Shown: piece by piece, positions 18,587-27,313 of the stretch
Layout of the letters: every line of letters starts with the position of its first letter
How positions within the stretch are numbered: position 1 is the stretch's first letter
Assembly (NCBI RefSeq): GCF_035762905.1
Contig: NZ_DASUCC010000149.1
Span: 59,093 to 123,092 of the forward strand
Reading direction: 5' to 3'
Origin: DASYTH01 sp035762905
GTDB taxonomy: Bacteria; Actinomycetota; Actinomycetes; Mycobacteriales; Pseudonocardiaceae
DNA: 64,000 bases
Program-made: the position numbers and the translations under genes
Notes under the pieces: model-generated
Database searches by the model: none
The model's input: only the letters and a program-made list of their open reading frames with translations
Told to the model about the DNA's origin: nothing

Positions 18587-19804
18587 TCAGCGGGACTCGG
18601 TGTAGAACGGGCTGACCGTGACGCCCTCGCCGGTGTGCTCGTCGAACCGGTAGACCTCGCGGCCGCCGATGAAGACCCGCATGGCGCGGCTCATCACGTC
18701 AAGCGGATCGCCGGACCAGATCACCAGGTCGGCGTCCTGGCCGGGGGCGATGCTGCCGACCCGGTCGGCAAGGCCCATGATCTCGGCCGGGTTGACGGTG
18801 ATCGAGCGCAGCGCGGTGTCGGCGTCCAGACCTTCCTTCATGGCCAGCGTGGCCTGGTGCACCAGGAAGTGGATCGGCACCACCGGGTGGTCGGTGGTGA
18901 TCGCGATCTTCACCCCGGCCCTGGCCAGGATCCCGGGGTTGCGCAGCGACCGGCGGCGCAGCTCGACCTTGAGCCGGCTGGTGAACAGCGGCCCGATGAT
19001 CACCGGGATGTTCTTCGCCGCCAGCAGATCGGCCAGCAGGTGGCCCTCGGTGCCGTGGTCGATCACCAGCCGGTAGCCGAACTCCTCGGACAGCCGGATC
19101 GCGGTGACGATGTCGTCGGCCCGGTGGCTGTGCTGGCTCCAGGACAACTGCCCGTCCAGCACCCGGACCAGCGCCTCCAGCGTGGTGTCCCGGGTGAACG
19201 GCTCGCGCTCCCGCTCGGCGTGCTCGCGGCGCAACCGGTAGTCCTGCGCCGCGACGAACGCGTCCCGGATCACCGCGGCCACGCCCAGCCGGGTGGACGG
19301 CAGCTTGTCCTTCTCGCCGTAGACCCGCTTGGGATTCTCACCGAGGGCGCTCTTGATGCTCACCGGCTCGCGGATCACCATCTCGTCGGCCGTGCGGCCC
19401 CACGCCTTCACCGCGACCGTCTGGCCGCCGATCGGGTTGCCCGAGCCCGGTTTGACCACGATCGTGGTGACGCCGCCGGACAGCGCGTCCCGGAAGCCCT
19501 CGTCGTCCGGGTTGATCCCGTCGATGGCACGCAACCGGGCGCCGTTCGGATCGGTCATCTCGTTGACGTCGACGCCGACCCAGTGCTCACCCTCCTCAAG
19601 CACCCCGACGTGCCCGTGCGCCTCCACGAAACCGGGCAACAGCCAGGAACCGGACACATCGACGGTCTCCGCGTCGTCCGGAATGTCCACGTCGACCGGC
19701 TTGCCCACGGCGACGATCTTGCCGTCCGCCACCAGAACCGTGCCGTCCTCGATCGGCGGGCCGGATACCGGAACCACGTACCCGCCCAGGAATGCGGTAG
19801 TCAC
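18587..19804 (-). CDS. Metal-dependent amidohydrolase (imidazolonepropionase-like)
   Basis: A 405-residue amidohydrolase-superfamily enzyme. The N-terminal beta-sandwich ends in SWLLPGFVEAHGHVGV, in which HGH supplies the first metal ligands. Further ligands are expected in LSWSQHSHRADD, RLVIDHGTEG and AITTDHPVVP (Asp). The C-terminal NPAEIMGLADRVGSIAPGQDADLVIWSGDPL is the usual closing strand set. Substrate unknown. It overlaps the upstream epimerase gene by 4 bases, so the two are co-transcribed, and it abuts the convergent acyl-CoA dehydrogenase stop codon without a gap. Confidence 0.85.
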   Translation of the reverse strand: MTTAFLGGYVVPVSGPPIEDGTVLVADGKIVAVGKPVDVDIPDDAETVDVSGSWLLPGFVEAHGHVGVLEEGEHWVGVDVNEMTDPNGARLRAIDGINPDDEGFRDALSGGVTTIVVKPGSGNPIGGQTVAVKAWGRTADEMVIREPVSIKSALGENPKRVYGEKDKLPSTRLGVAAVIRDAFVAAQDYRLRREHAEREREPFTRDTTLEALVRVLDGQLSWSQHSHRADDIVTAIRLSEEFGYRLVIDHGTEGHLLADLLAAKNIPVIIGPLFTSRLKVELRRRSLRNPGILARAGVKIAITTDHPVVPIHFLVHQATLAMKEGLDADTALRSITVNPAEIMGLADRVGSIAPGQDADLVIWSGDPLDVMSRAMRVFIGGREVYRFDEHTGEGVTVSPFYTESR

Positions 19805-20712
19805 AGCGGCATGATCCCCCAGCGTCCGGCCCAGGACTTACCGGGCTCCAGATGTATCAGGTCGGTGCCCGAGTTCAGCGCGTCCGGCGGGCAGGTCATC
19901 GGCTCGATGGCCACGGCGAACCCGCCCTGGTCGTTCGGGAAGTCGGACGGCGTGAACACCTGCACCCAGCGGAAACTGCGGTCCGCCCACACCTCGACGC
20001 CGCCGCGCGGATGCCACAGCGCGTGCCGGATCACGCTGCCGCGTGGCTTGCAGCCGCCGAACGCGTGGTCCAGGTCCGGCATCTCGCAGACCAGCCGGCC
20101 CCGCCGGAAGTCCAGGTCGGAGCCGCGGATGTCCACCGCGGGGCCACTCGGCACCATGCGCACCGGGTCGAGCGGCAGCATCGTGGTCGCGGCCAGCTTG
20201 AGCTCGCAGTCGGACATGCTCACCCGGCCGGTCCGCAGGTACGGGTGCGCCCCGACGCCGAACGGCATGACCGCGTCGCCCAGGTTGTGCATGCCGTGCG
20301 TGACGTTCAGCCCGCGCAGCCCCAGCTCATAGGAGATGCTGGTGCGAAAGGGAAACGGCCAGCCGGGCTGGGGCTCGACGGTGACCTCCATGGTCACCTT
20401 GGCCTTGGTGTGCTCGGTGACCTTCCAGGTCTCCTGCCGCACCAGGCCGTGGATCGCGTTGCCCCTGGCCGGCTCGGTGATCTCCAGGTCCTGCGGTTTC
20501 CCGTCGTGAGTCCAGCGGGCGCCGGCCACCCGGTTGGGCCACGGCACCAGGATCGCCCCGGCGCCAAGCGGCGGTTCGACGTCCTCGCCGAAAGTTTCGG
20601 TGTAGGGCACGCCTTCCGCCTCGAAGGCGCGCAGCCCGGCACCGACCGTCGTGACGATCGCTCGGGAGCCGGACTGGCTGATCTCCAGCTGTTCCCCGGT
20701 GGGTCCGCTCAT
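19801..20712 (-). CDS. Aldose 1-epimerase family protein
   Basis: A 303-residue protein of the galactose mutarotase fold. LVPWPNRVAGARW (about 57-69), GNAIHGLVR (His, about 84-92), FGVGAHPYLR (His, about 172-181) and AIEPMTCPPDALNSG (Glu general base, about 267-281) are the catalytic landmarks. The family interconverts sugar anomers. It is the first gene of a two-gene operon with the amidohydrolase. Confidence 0.88.
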   Translation of the reverse strand: MSGPTGEQLEISQSGSRAIVTTVGAGLRAFEAEGVPYTETFGEDVEPPLGAGAILVPWPNRVAGARWTHDGKPQDLEITEPARGNAIHGLVRQETWKVTEHTKAKVTMEVTVEPQPGWPFPFRTSISYELGLRGLNVTHGMHNLGDAVMPFGVGAHPYLRTGRVSMSDCELKLAATTMLPLDPVRMVPSGPAVDIRGSDLDFRRGRLVCEMPDLDHAFGGCKPRGSVIRHALWHPRGGVEVWADRSFRWVQVFTPSDFPNDQGGFAVAIEPMTCPPDALNSGTDLIHLEPGKSWAGRWGIMPL

Positions 20713-20775
20713 GGGGATGAGCTTAGGGCTCGGCCGGGCCGGCGACCACGCCGCCGCGCCCGGCCGGCTGCGGTC

Positions 20776-22173
20776 CTACTTGGACAGTGCGGAAGTGTCG
20801 TCCGATTCGTTGGCCCGCACACCCTTTTTGCGCAGGTACAGCCAGTTGACGATCCAGAGCAGAACGCCGAGGCCGATCAGGATCAGGGCGATCACGTAGT
20901 CGCTGGCCGGCCGCCCGGACAGCACCGGGATCGCGAGGTACCCGCACAGTACGGCGGCCAGCAGCGGCGCCCAGGTCGGTGCGACGAAGTGCTTGTGCGA
21001 CACGGTTTCCCGGCGCAGCAGCAGCACCGCGACGTTGACGATGGTGAACACGATCAGCAGCAACAGCGCCGTGGTGCCGCCCAGCTTGCTCACCCCGTCG
21101 GCGCCGACGGTGGCCACCAGTACCGCCGCGATCCCCGTGGTGACCAGGATCGACACCCAGGGCGTGCGCCGGAACGGGTGCACGATGCCGAACGCGCCCG
21201 GCAGGATCCGCTCGTTGGACATGCCGTACAGCAGCCGGCTGGCCATCAGCATGTTGATCAGCGCCGAGTTGACCACCGCGAACAACCCGATGAACGCGAA
21301 CAACCGCAACGGGAAGTCCGGGGCACCGACCGTGATCACCTGGAGCAGCGCGTTCGACCGGGCCGCCGCGAGCTGGTCGGCCGGGATCAGCAGCGACGAG
21401 GTGAGCGCCACCAGGATGTAGATCACCGCGGCCGCGCCGAGCCCCAGCAGCAGGGCCTTCGGGAAGATCCGGGGCGGATCCACGCATTCCTCGGCCATGT
21501 TCACCGAGTCCTCGAAGCCCACCATCGCGAAGAACGCCAGCGAGGTCGCGGCCGTGATCGCCAGCAGCCAACTGGTGTCCGCGGTGTTGATCTCGGTCAG
21601 CCGGCTCGGCTCCCCCTTGCCGCCGGCGACCGCCAAGACCCCGATCGCGATGATGATCAGCAGACCGGACAGCTCGATGCAGGTCAGCACCACGTTGGCC
21701 TTGACCGACTCGGACACCCCGATGAAGTTGATCGTGGCCAGCATGAGGATGAACAGCACCGCCACGATCGCCACGACCGTCGGCGTCACCGTGATCCCGA
21801 ACGACGCCGGCAGGTAGGTCGCGCCGAACGCCCGTGCCGCCGCCGACGCCGAGGTGATCCCGGAGCACATGACGGTGAACGCCACCAGGAACGTCAGGAA
21901 CGGAACCCGGAACGCCCGGTTCGTGTAGAGCGCCGCCCCCGCGGCCTGCGGGTACTTCCCGGACAGTTCCAGGTAGCTGAACGCGGTCAGGAACGCCACC
22001 ACGAACGCCACCAGGAACGGCACCCAGAGCGCCCCACCGATCCGCCCCGCCACACTGCCGGTCAGCGCATAGATCCCGGTCCCCAGCACATCCCCGATCA
22101 CGAAGAAGAACAGCAGCTTCGGCCCGATCGCCCGCTTCAGTGCGGGCTGCCCCGTGGGTGTCTCAGTCGCCAT
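20776..22173 (-). CDS. APC-family amino acid permease
   Basis: A 465-residue membrane transporter with about 12 hydrophobic segments. FFFVIGDVLGTGIYALTG near residues 18-35 is the first-helix signature of the APC superfamily, and GFEDSVNMAEECVDPPRIFP (about 222-241) is the consensus region after helix 6. The cytoplasmic tail ends VRANESDDTSALSK. It likely imports or exchanges amino acids or polyamines by a cation- or substrate-coupled mechanism. It is monocistronic: 355 bases of non-coding DNA with repeats lie upstream. Confidence 0.9.
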   Translation of the reverse strand: MATETPTGQPALKRAIGPKLLFFFVIGDVLGTGIYALTGSVAGRIGGALWVPFLVAFVVAFLTAFSYLELSGKYPQAAGAALYTNRAFRVPFLTFLVAFTVMCSGITSASAAARAFGATYLPASFGITVTPTVVAIVAVLFILMLATINFIGVSESVKANVVLTCIELSGLLIIIAIGVLAVAGGKGEPSRLTEINTADTSWLLAITAATSLAFFAMVGFEDSVNMAEECVDPPRIFPKALLLGLGAAAVIYILVALTSSLLIPADQLAAARSNALLQVITVGAPDFPLRLFAFIGLFAVVNSALINMLMASRLLYGMSNERILPGAFGIVHPFRRTPWVSILVTTGIAAVLVATVGADGVSKLGGTTALLLLIVFTIVNVAVLLLRRETVSHKHFVAPTWAPLLAAVLCGYLAIPVLSGRPASDYVIALILIGLGVLLWIVNWLYLRKKGVRANESDDTSALSK

Positions 22174-22250
22174 TCCCCAGAGTGTGCCGGATCACACCAC
22201 CACAAACCATCCCATCCCGGTTAGCTCCCCCACCCCAGTTCCGCACCCGC

Positions 22251-22350
22251 CCGAGTCGCCAATTCCAGCACCCGAGTCGCCGGTGACAACACGGCGAGTT
22301 CCCGGTTCCGGCAGGTGAGTTGCTGGTTCCGGGCCGGCGAGTCGCCGGAT
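22251..22350. repeat. Degenerate 21-22 bp tandem repeat, five units
   Basis: The block GAGTCGCC or GAGTT recurs at 22253, 22274, 22296, 22317 and 22339, that is every 21 or 22 bases, with partly conserved sequence between (GGTTCCGG, CCGG). Together with the hairpin at 22399-22443 it fills the 355-bp gap 22174-22528 between the permease start and the DUF397 stop; no gene was seen in this gap. Confidence 0.6.
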
Positions 22351-22398
22351 CGGGTTCAGGGATGCGGGTCTGGTTGGCAGATGTCCCCGGCTGCGTGC

Positions 22399-22443
22399 GG
22401 AACGCCGGGTCGGTTGCTCTGGCAGAGCCGGGCCCGGCGTTCC
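22399..22443 (-). terminator. Long hairpin downstream of the XRE-DUF397 pair
   Basis: GGAACGCCGGG (22399-22409) pairs perfectly with CCCGGCGTTCC (22433-22443). Inside, GCTCT and AGAGC form a second short stem. It begins 85 bases past the DUF397 stop codon in the direction of transcription. No U tract follows; it may be a terminator or a small palindromic repeat. Confidence 0.5.
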
Positions 22444-22528
22444 GGGCACCGAGCAACCGGCGCCACTCGGCGAGCCGCCCGTTCGTGCGCGAGTCGTGCA
22501 GTTCAGTCCGGGTGGCGGCGAGCTGGCG

Positions 22529-22723
22529 TTATCCGCGATCAAGCGCGATGGTGCGATCCGAACGGAGGAACCGGTGCCAGGTCGGCGGCTCGAAGGTGAG
22601 AGTCGGGCCGGAGGTGTCCTTGGAGTCGCGGACGGCGACTCTGGCATGGGTACGGGCGACCTCCACGCATCCGCCCTGCGGCTCCTGGCTGTGACTACTC
22701 TTCCGCCACGCGGTGGGGAACAT
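22529..22723 (-). CDS. DUF397 domain protein
   Basis: A 64-residue protein with the whole DUF397 pattern: AWRKSSHSQEPQGGCVEVA, then VAVRDSKDTSGPTLTFEPPTW. DUF397 proteins almost always stand next to XRE/DUF5753 regulators in Actinobacteria (for example BldB-related and WhiJ-like loci) and act as their partner or antagonist. The ATG at 22723 lies inside the last 29 bases of the regulator gene, in another frame, so translation is probably coupled. Confidence 0.85.
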   Translation of the reverse strand: MFPTAWRKSSHSQEPQGGCVEVARTHARVAVRDSKDTSGPTLTFEPPTWHRFLRSDRTIALDRG

Positions 22724-23558
22724 CCTTGTCCAATCGGTCGTACTCGCTCGCCAGGGCGGCGAGCAGCACTCGCGATTGTTCCGCATCGAGCGCGGCCTTG
22801 GTGATCTCCTGGGATCGCGCCTGGTAGCGCTCAACGAATTCGGCATCCTCCATGAACAGGCCGTTGAAACCATTTTCTTGGTAGACCAGGGGCTTGTGCC
22901 CGCTGTAGTAGAAGACATGAAATCCGGGGCCGAAGTAAGAACCCTCGCCCAAGCAGCGTGGCACCACCCGGATGTCGATGTTCGGCTGGTCGGAGAGCAG
23001 GACCAGGTTCAGGAGCTGATCGTTCATCACTCGGTTGCCACCGATTGACAGATGGAGCACCTGCTCATGCACGAAGAAAGCTGCGCGGACCGGCCGCCAT
23101 GGATCGCGCAGGATGCGCTGGCGCCGCATCCGGATCTCCACCGCACGGTTGACGTCGTCGCGGCCGAGACCGAACTGTCTGATGAGGGCACGGGCATAGT
23201 CCTCCGTCTGCAGGAGACCGGGCAGGACAAGCGGCTCGTAGCCGAACGTTTCGGCGGCGGTGCTCTCGTGGAAAACCAGCGATCTGAGCTGCCGGCTCAT
23301 CCAGAAGCCTCGTTCGGCGTCGCGGCAGAGTGGGAGGATCTCGTCGAGGTCCTCGCGCTTCGCGCCGAGGTGGGCGAGGTAGAAGACCACGTCGACTTCG
23401 TCGCTGGTGCGTTGGCCGGTTTCTATTCGGGAGACCTTGGTCGCCGACCATTGGAGTTTGGTGGCGATGTCGTGGCCGCGGAGACCGGCGGCTTTGCGGC
23501 GGAGTTTGAGTTCGTTGCCGAGTTCGCGGGTGCAGGCGGTCGACTCGATGGGGCTCAT
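22695..23558 (-). CDS. XRE-family regulator with DUF5753 domain
   Basis: A 287-residue regulator. The N-terminal helix-turn-helix (LGNELKLRRKAAGLRGHDIA, then WSATKVSRIETGQRT, about 13-52) is followed by a DUF5753 domain containing FGYEPLVLPGLLQTEDYARA (about 108-127), the diagnostic WhiJ-like segment. Such proteins control development or antibiotic genes together with a small DUF397 partner, which here overlaps the 3' end. Confidence 0.88.
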   Translation of the reverse strand: MSPIESTACTRELGNELKLRRKAAGLRGHDIATKLQWSATKVSRIETGQRTSDEVDVVFYLAHLGAKREDLDEILPLCRDAERGFWMSRQLRSLVFHESTAAETFGYEPLVLPGLLQTEDYARALIRQFGLGRDDVNRAVEIRMRRQRILRDPWRPVRAAFFVHEQVLHLSIGGNRVMNDQLLNLVLLSDQPNIDIRVVPRCLGEGSYFGPGFHVFYYSGHKPLVYQENGFNGLFMEDAEFVERYQARSQEITKAALDAEQSRVLLAALASEYDRLDKDVPHRVAEE

Positions 23559-23622
23559 GCGGTCAACTTAGGAGTGGGGCCGCGTCAATCAAGGGACACG
23601 CGGGGAAGTGCACTCGAATGGT

Positions 23623-24921
23623 TTAGGGGGTGGGGGTTGTTTCGGTGGGTGCAATGTGGCGCCAGAAGGCGGGGAGGAGGGCGACGGCGATGATGGTGAG
23701 GATGATGACCAGGGTGCCGCCGATGATGGTGGTGGCGGCGGTGCCGATGGTGGTGGCGGCCCAGCCGTGCAGGAGGTCGGCGATGCGGGGGCCGCCGGAT
23801 ACGACGACGGTGAAGGCGCCTTGCATTCTGCCGCGCATTTCGTCGGTGGCGGCGGTTTGCAGGATGGCGTTGCGGTGGATGGCGCTGACCAGGTCGGCGG
23901 CACCGCCTATCGCGAGGAAGAGGACGGCGAGAAGAAGCGCGGTGGAAAAGCCGAAGGCGATGACGGCGGCGCCCCAGAGGATGACGGCGAAGGTGACCAC
24001 GACGCCTTGGCGGGGGAGGCGGGAGACGGAGCCGGAGAACAGGCCGCCGAGGACGGCGCCGATGGGCATGGCGGCGTAGAGCAGGCCGAGGGCGAGGCCG
24101 CCGCCGGGGGGATCGCCGAAGGTGTGTTGGGCCATCTCGGGGAACAGGGCCCGGGGCAGACCGGCGACCATGGCGATGAGGTCGATCACGAACGAGGCCA
24201 GCAGCACGTTCTTCGTTGCCATGTAGCGGAAGCCGGCCAGGATGTCGCGGATGCCGGCGCCGGTCGAGGTGCCGGTGCCGGGGGGCATGGCGGGGAGCAG
24301 GAACAGGGGAATCTGGGCGAGGAACAGGGCCACCGTGTCGATCAGGTACAAAGTGGACAGTCCGAGAACGGGGATGAGGGCGCCTGCGGCGAGCGGGCCG
24401 AAGACCATGCCGAACATGAAGACCGTGAAGCCAAGTGCGTTGGCCTGCGGAACCAGGTCCACCGGGACGAGGCGGGGGATGGCGGCGTTGCGGGCCGGCC
24501 CGTTGACGGCCAGGCACGCCTGCTGCACGCCGAGCAGGACCAGGATCACCCACACGGATGCGAGGCCGGCGAAGGCCTGCAGCCAGAGCAGGGCGGAGGT
24601 GATCCCGAGACCCATACCGCTGACGATCATCACGGTGCGGCGGTCGAACGCGTCGGAGATGGCGCCGCCCCACAGGCCGAACACGATGAGCGCGACCAGG
24701 CCGACGGCACCGGTCAGGCCGACCCAGCCGGACGACCCGGTGATGTCGTAGACCTGCTTGGGAACCGCGACCGCGGACAGTTGGCCGCCCACCGCGGTCA
24801 CCGCGGTCGTGGTCCACAGCCGGCGGAATTCCCGGATCCGCAGCGGCCGGACATCGATCAGAATCCGGCCGAGCAACGACCGCGGCCGCGCCTCGGCCCG
24901 AGATCCCCCGTCAGAACCCAC
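23623..24921 (-). CDS. MFS exporter (MFS_3, EntS-like)
   Basis: A 432-residue 12-segment transporter. The N-terminal RIREFRRLWTTTAVTAVGGQ, the loop GGAISDAFDRRTVMIVSGMG after helix 2 and the helix-8/9 loop GSVSRLPRQGVV match the MFS_3 group that includes the enterobactin exporter EntS and macrolide exporters. The substrate is unknown. The final segment is followed by a short tail APTETTPTP. Its promoter region (24922-24971) is AT-richer and lies against the pdxH stop codon. Confidence 0.85.
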   Translation of the reverse strand: MGSDGGSRAEARPRSLLGRILIDVRPLRIREFRRLWTTTAVTAVGGQLSAVAVPKQVYDITGSSGWVGLTGAVGLVALIVFGLWGGAISDAFDRRTVMIVSGMGLGITSALLWLQAFAGLASVWVILVLLGVQQACLAVNGPARNAAIPRLVPVDLVPQANALGFTVFMFGMVFGPLAAGALIPVLGLSTLYLIDTVALFLAQIPLFLLPAMPPGTGTSTGAGIRDILAGFRYMATKNVLLASFVIDLIAMVAGLPRALFPEMAQHTFGDPPGGGLALGLLYAAMPIGAVLGGLFSGSVSRLPRQGVVVTFAVILWGAAVIAFGFSTALLLAVLFLAIGGAADLVSAIHRNAILQTAATDEMRGRMQGAFTVVVSGGPRIADLLHGWAATTIGTAATTIIGGTLVIILTIIAVALLPAFWRHIAPTETTPTP

Positions 24922-24971
24922 AACGGATGAGCTTAGCTCTGCTAACTATCTCGGTTCGAGTGAATTGGGAC

Positions 24972-25640
24972 TCAGGGCGCGACGCGCTCGATCTGCCAGG
25001 TGTCGCGGACCAGCTTGTAGCGCAGCCGGTCGTGCATCCGGTCGGCCCGACCCTGCCAGAACTCCACCAGCTCGGGCCGAATCCGCCACCCGCCCCAGTG
25101 CGGCGGCACCGGCACGTCGTCGGTGTCGGCGAACCGGCGCTGGATGTTGGCCAGCGCCGCGTCCAGGGCCTTGCGGCCGGACACCACGCTGGACTGCGGC
25201 GAGGCCCAGGCGCCGAGCTGCGAACCGCGCGGCCGGCTGGCCCAGTACTCCGCCGTCTCGTCCTGGCTGACCTTCTCCACGATGCCGCGGACGGTCGCCT
25301 GCCGGTGCAGGTCGTACCAGGGGAACGTGGCCGAGGCGTACCGGGTGGCGAACAGGTCGTGGCTCTTGTTCGAGGTGTAGTTGGTGAAGAACACGACCCC
25401 GCGCTCGTCCAAGCCCTTGGCGAGCACGGTGCGTGACGACGGCAACCCGTCCGGGCCGGCCGTGGCCAACACCATCGCGTTGGGCTCGGCGACCCCGGCC
25501 CGGGTGGCGTCGTCCACCCAGCGCTTCAGTTGCGCCAGCCACGTGGCGGCCAGATCCGACTCGTAGAGCGCGCCCTGCTCATAGGACACCCGCATCGCCG
25601 GCAGGTCGATCGCCACTTCGGTGAGCTCACCGTCGGCCAT
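24972..25640 (-). CDS. pdxH: Pyridoxamine 5'-phosphate oxidase
   Basis: A 222-residue FMN enzyme converting pyridoxine or pyridoxamine phosphate to pyridoxal phosphate. Diagnostic segments are NAMVLATAGPDGLPSSRTVL with KGLDERGVVFFTNYTSNKS (FMN phosphate and ring contacts), WASRPRGSQLGAWAS (PNPOx signature) and the C-terminal FWQGRADRMHDRLRY dimerisation region. It is monocistronic; the upstream 130 bases to the TetR stop codon hold only a short CACCG/CGGTG inverted repeat. Confidence 0.95.
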   Translation of the reverse strand: MADGELTEVAIDLPAMRVSYEQGALYESDLAATWLAQLKRWVDDATRAGVAEPNAMVLATAGPDGLPSSRTVLAKGLDERGVVFFTNYTSNKSHDLFATRYASATFPWYDLHRQATVRGIVEKVSQDETAEYWASRPRGSQLGAWASPQSSVVSGRKALDAALANIQRRFADTDDVPVPPHWGGWRIRPELVEFWQGRADRMHDRLRYKLVRDTWQIERVAP

Positions 25641-25770
25641 ACTTCATCTCCTCGCCCGCTCCAGACCTTCCTCTGGACGGTACGGGGAAATCGGGCACAC
25701 CGAAACCACCGCTACGGTGACTCCGCCCACGCGGAATCGATCTCGTTGGGCGGGGTCGGCACGGTATCGA

Positions 25771-26457
25771 TTACGGGATCGTTGCCGGTCGGGTGATGGA
25801 TGCGATGATCATGGCCCGGATCTCGGCGGCCACGTCCGCGGCCGGCACCGGCGGGTCCTGGGTCTGCCACTCGCGCAGCAGCCCGGTGATGGCTCCGACC
25901 AGGCCGATCGCGGTCAGGTGGTAATTCCGCTCCGGCGCGAGCCCGGCGGCCGCCGCGCGCGCACATTCCGCCTCGATGAACTGTGTGTAACGCTCGACCC
26001 AGTCCTTGTGCTGGCGCTCCATGGCATCGCTGACGCCCGGCGCCTCGACGTAGTTCAGCCGCGGGTACCGGGGGTCGGACGTGACCGCCTCGACGAACGC
26101 GTCCACCAGGCTGGTGACCCGGGTGAGCGCATCCGCGTCGGTGAGCACGTCGAGCAACGGCAGCATGCGTCTCATGGCGAGTTGATTGATCTGCGCGTGC
26201 AACTCGAGCAGAAGGGCTTCCTTGCTGGCGAACTTCTCGTAGAAGTTGCGGGTGGACACGCCGGCCCGGGTACACAGGTCGGCGATCTTCGTCCGGTGAT
26301 AACCCTTCGAGGTGAACTCGTCCAGCGCGGCCTCGAGAAGCTTGTCTCGCCGCTCGGCTCGCCGCTGCTCGGTGTCGACACCCCCGTAGGTACGGGTATG
26401 TGTGCTGCCGTTCTCTTCGCCCAAAACTACCGCCTCCTCGCGCGCGGAATATTTCAT
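25771..26457 (-). CDS. TetR-family transcriptional regulator
   Basis: A regulator of up to 228 residues. The helix-turn-helix is at about 37-80 (LLEAALDEFTSKGYHRTKIA, then AGVSTRNFYEKFASKEALL), and the rest is a ligand-binding dimerisation domain. The start is uncertain. ATG 26457 is used, but a TTG at 26424 has a full GAGGAGG 8 bases upstream and would give MGEENGSTHTRTYGG. An AAAGG/CCTTT inverted repeat lies upstream of the ATG. It sits between pdxH and the urease operon on the same strand; the target is unknown. Confidence 0.82.
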   Translation of the reverse strand: MKYSAREEAVVLGEENGSTHTRTYGGVDTEQRRAERRDKLLEAALDEFTSKGYHRTKIADLCTRAGVSTRNFYEKFASKEALLLELHAQINQLAMRRMLPLLDVLTDADALTRVTSLVDAFVEAVTSDPRYPRLNYVEAPGVSDAMERQHKDWVERYTQFIEAECARAAAAGLAPERNYHLTAIGLVGAITGLLREWQTQDPPVPAADVAAEIRAMIIASITRPATIP

Positions 26458-26578
26458 CACGAAAGGAGGCCTTTTGTAACTGCGATCTGCAACTTGCCCC
26501 CCGCCCGGGGGACCCACGCTCGAGCGGTTCGATAACGATGGAAATACCGACCGCCAAGAGTGGGCGATTGTCATCGAT

Positions 26579-27313
26579 TTATCGGACGCTTCCGGTAGGA
26601 TTCCGCGCCTCGTCGAGGTCACGCAGTGCCGTCACGGCGTCGTCGGCCAGCGCCGTGGCGATCCAGCCGCCTGCGGCCAACGGGGAGCGCGACCACCAGT
26701 CCCCGCTCGCCGGGGCGGGCGGGGGACCGTCGCTGACCACGATCTCCGTGGCCAGCACCCGACGACCGGCGAACCGGGCCAGGCTGCCGTCCAGCACCTC
26801 GTCACCGATCTCCAGACACTGCCGCAACACCGGCACCCCCGCCCGGCAGACGTGCGTCTCGGTGGTCAGCCGGCCCGGCCGCTCCCCCGTACGGCCGAGC
26901 ACCAGCACCTCCCGGCAGCGCAGCCCGGCAGCGCCGGCCAGCTCGGCCCGCAGCACCGACCGGTGCCGGGCCCGCCCGGTGACCACGGTGGGCTCCGGCA
27001 GATAGGACATCTCGGCACCGGCACCGAGGTCGAGGGTGAGGCGGAACCGGCTCGGCTCGAACCGGTGTCCCGGCAACGCGAGCGTGGCGGCCACCCCGAG
27101 GAGCTCGAGCCGGGCCCCGGCCCCCACCCGCACGGTCAGCTCGAGGTCGTCGCCGGCGAGTGGCGCGGCGGCCGAGTTGAGCAGGCGCACCACGGCCGCG
27201 GCACCCCGGTCGCGGTCGGGCATCAGGGTCAGCGGGGCGGCCGAGCGCAGCCGGCGGATCACGCTGTGGCCGCGGCCGTCCAGCTCGACGGCGAGCCCGG
27301 CGCGCGCTCTCAC
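26579..27313 (-). CDS. ureD: Urease accessory protein UreD
   Basis: A 244-residue protein at the end of the urease operon. The segments LLNSAAAPLAGDDLELTVRV, EPTVVTGRARHRS and REVLVLGRTGERPGRLT match the actinobacterial UreD type. UreD scaffolds apo-urease for nickel insertion with UreF and UreG. Its GTG overlaps the UreG stop codon (GTGA). Sequence is weakly conserved in this family, so the call leans on operon position as well. Confidence 0.85.
   Translation of the reverse strand: MRARAGLAVELDGRGHSVIRRLRSAAPLTLMPDRDRGAAAVVRLLNSAAAPLAGDDLELTVRVGAGARLELLGVAATLALPGHRFEPSRFRLTLDLGAGAEMSYLPEPTVVTGRARHRSVLRAELAGAAGLRCREVLVLGRTGERPGRLTTETHVCRAGVPVLRQCLEIGDEVLDGSLARFAGRRVLATEIVVSDGPPPAPASGDWWSRSPLAAGGWIATALADDAVTALRDLDEARNPTGSVR

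Noticed and set aside
22315..22804. Several plus-strand frames in the 22.3-22.8 kb interval
   Set aside because: Arg/Ser-rich products without motifs, overlapping tandem repeats, the hairpin and the antisense of DUF397 and the XRE gene.
25712..26557. 281-codon minus-strand frame overlapping the TetR gene
   Set aside because: It is a shifted frame of the same strand; the TetR frame has a recognisable helix-turn-helix and the other does not.
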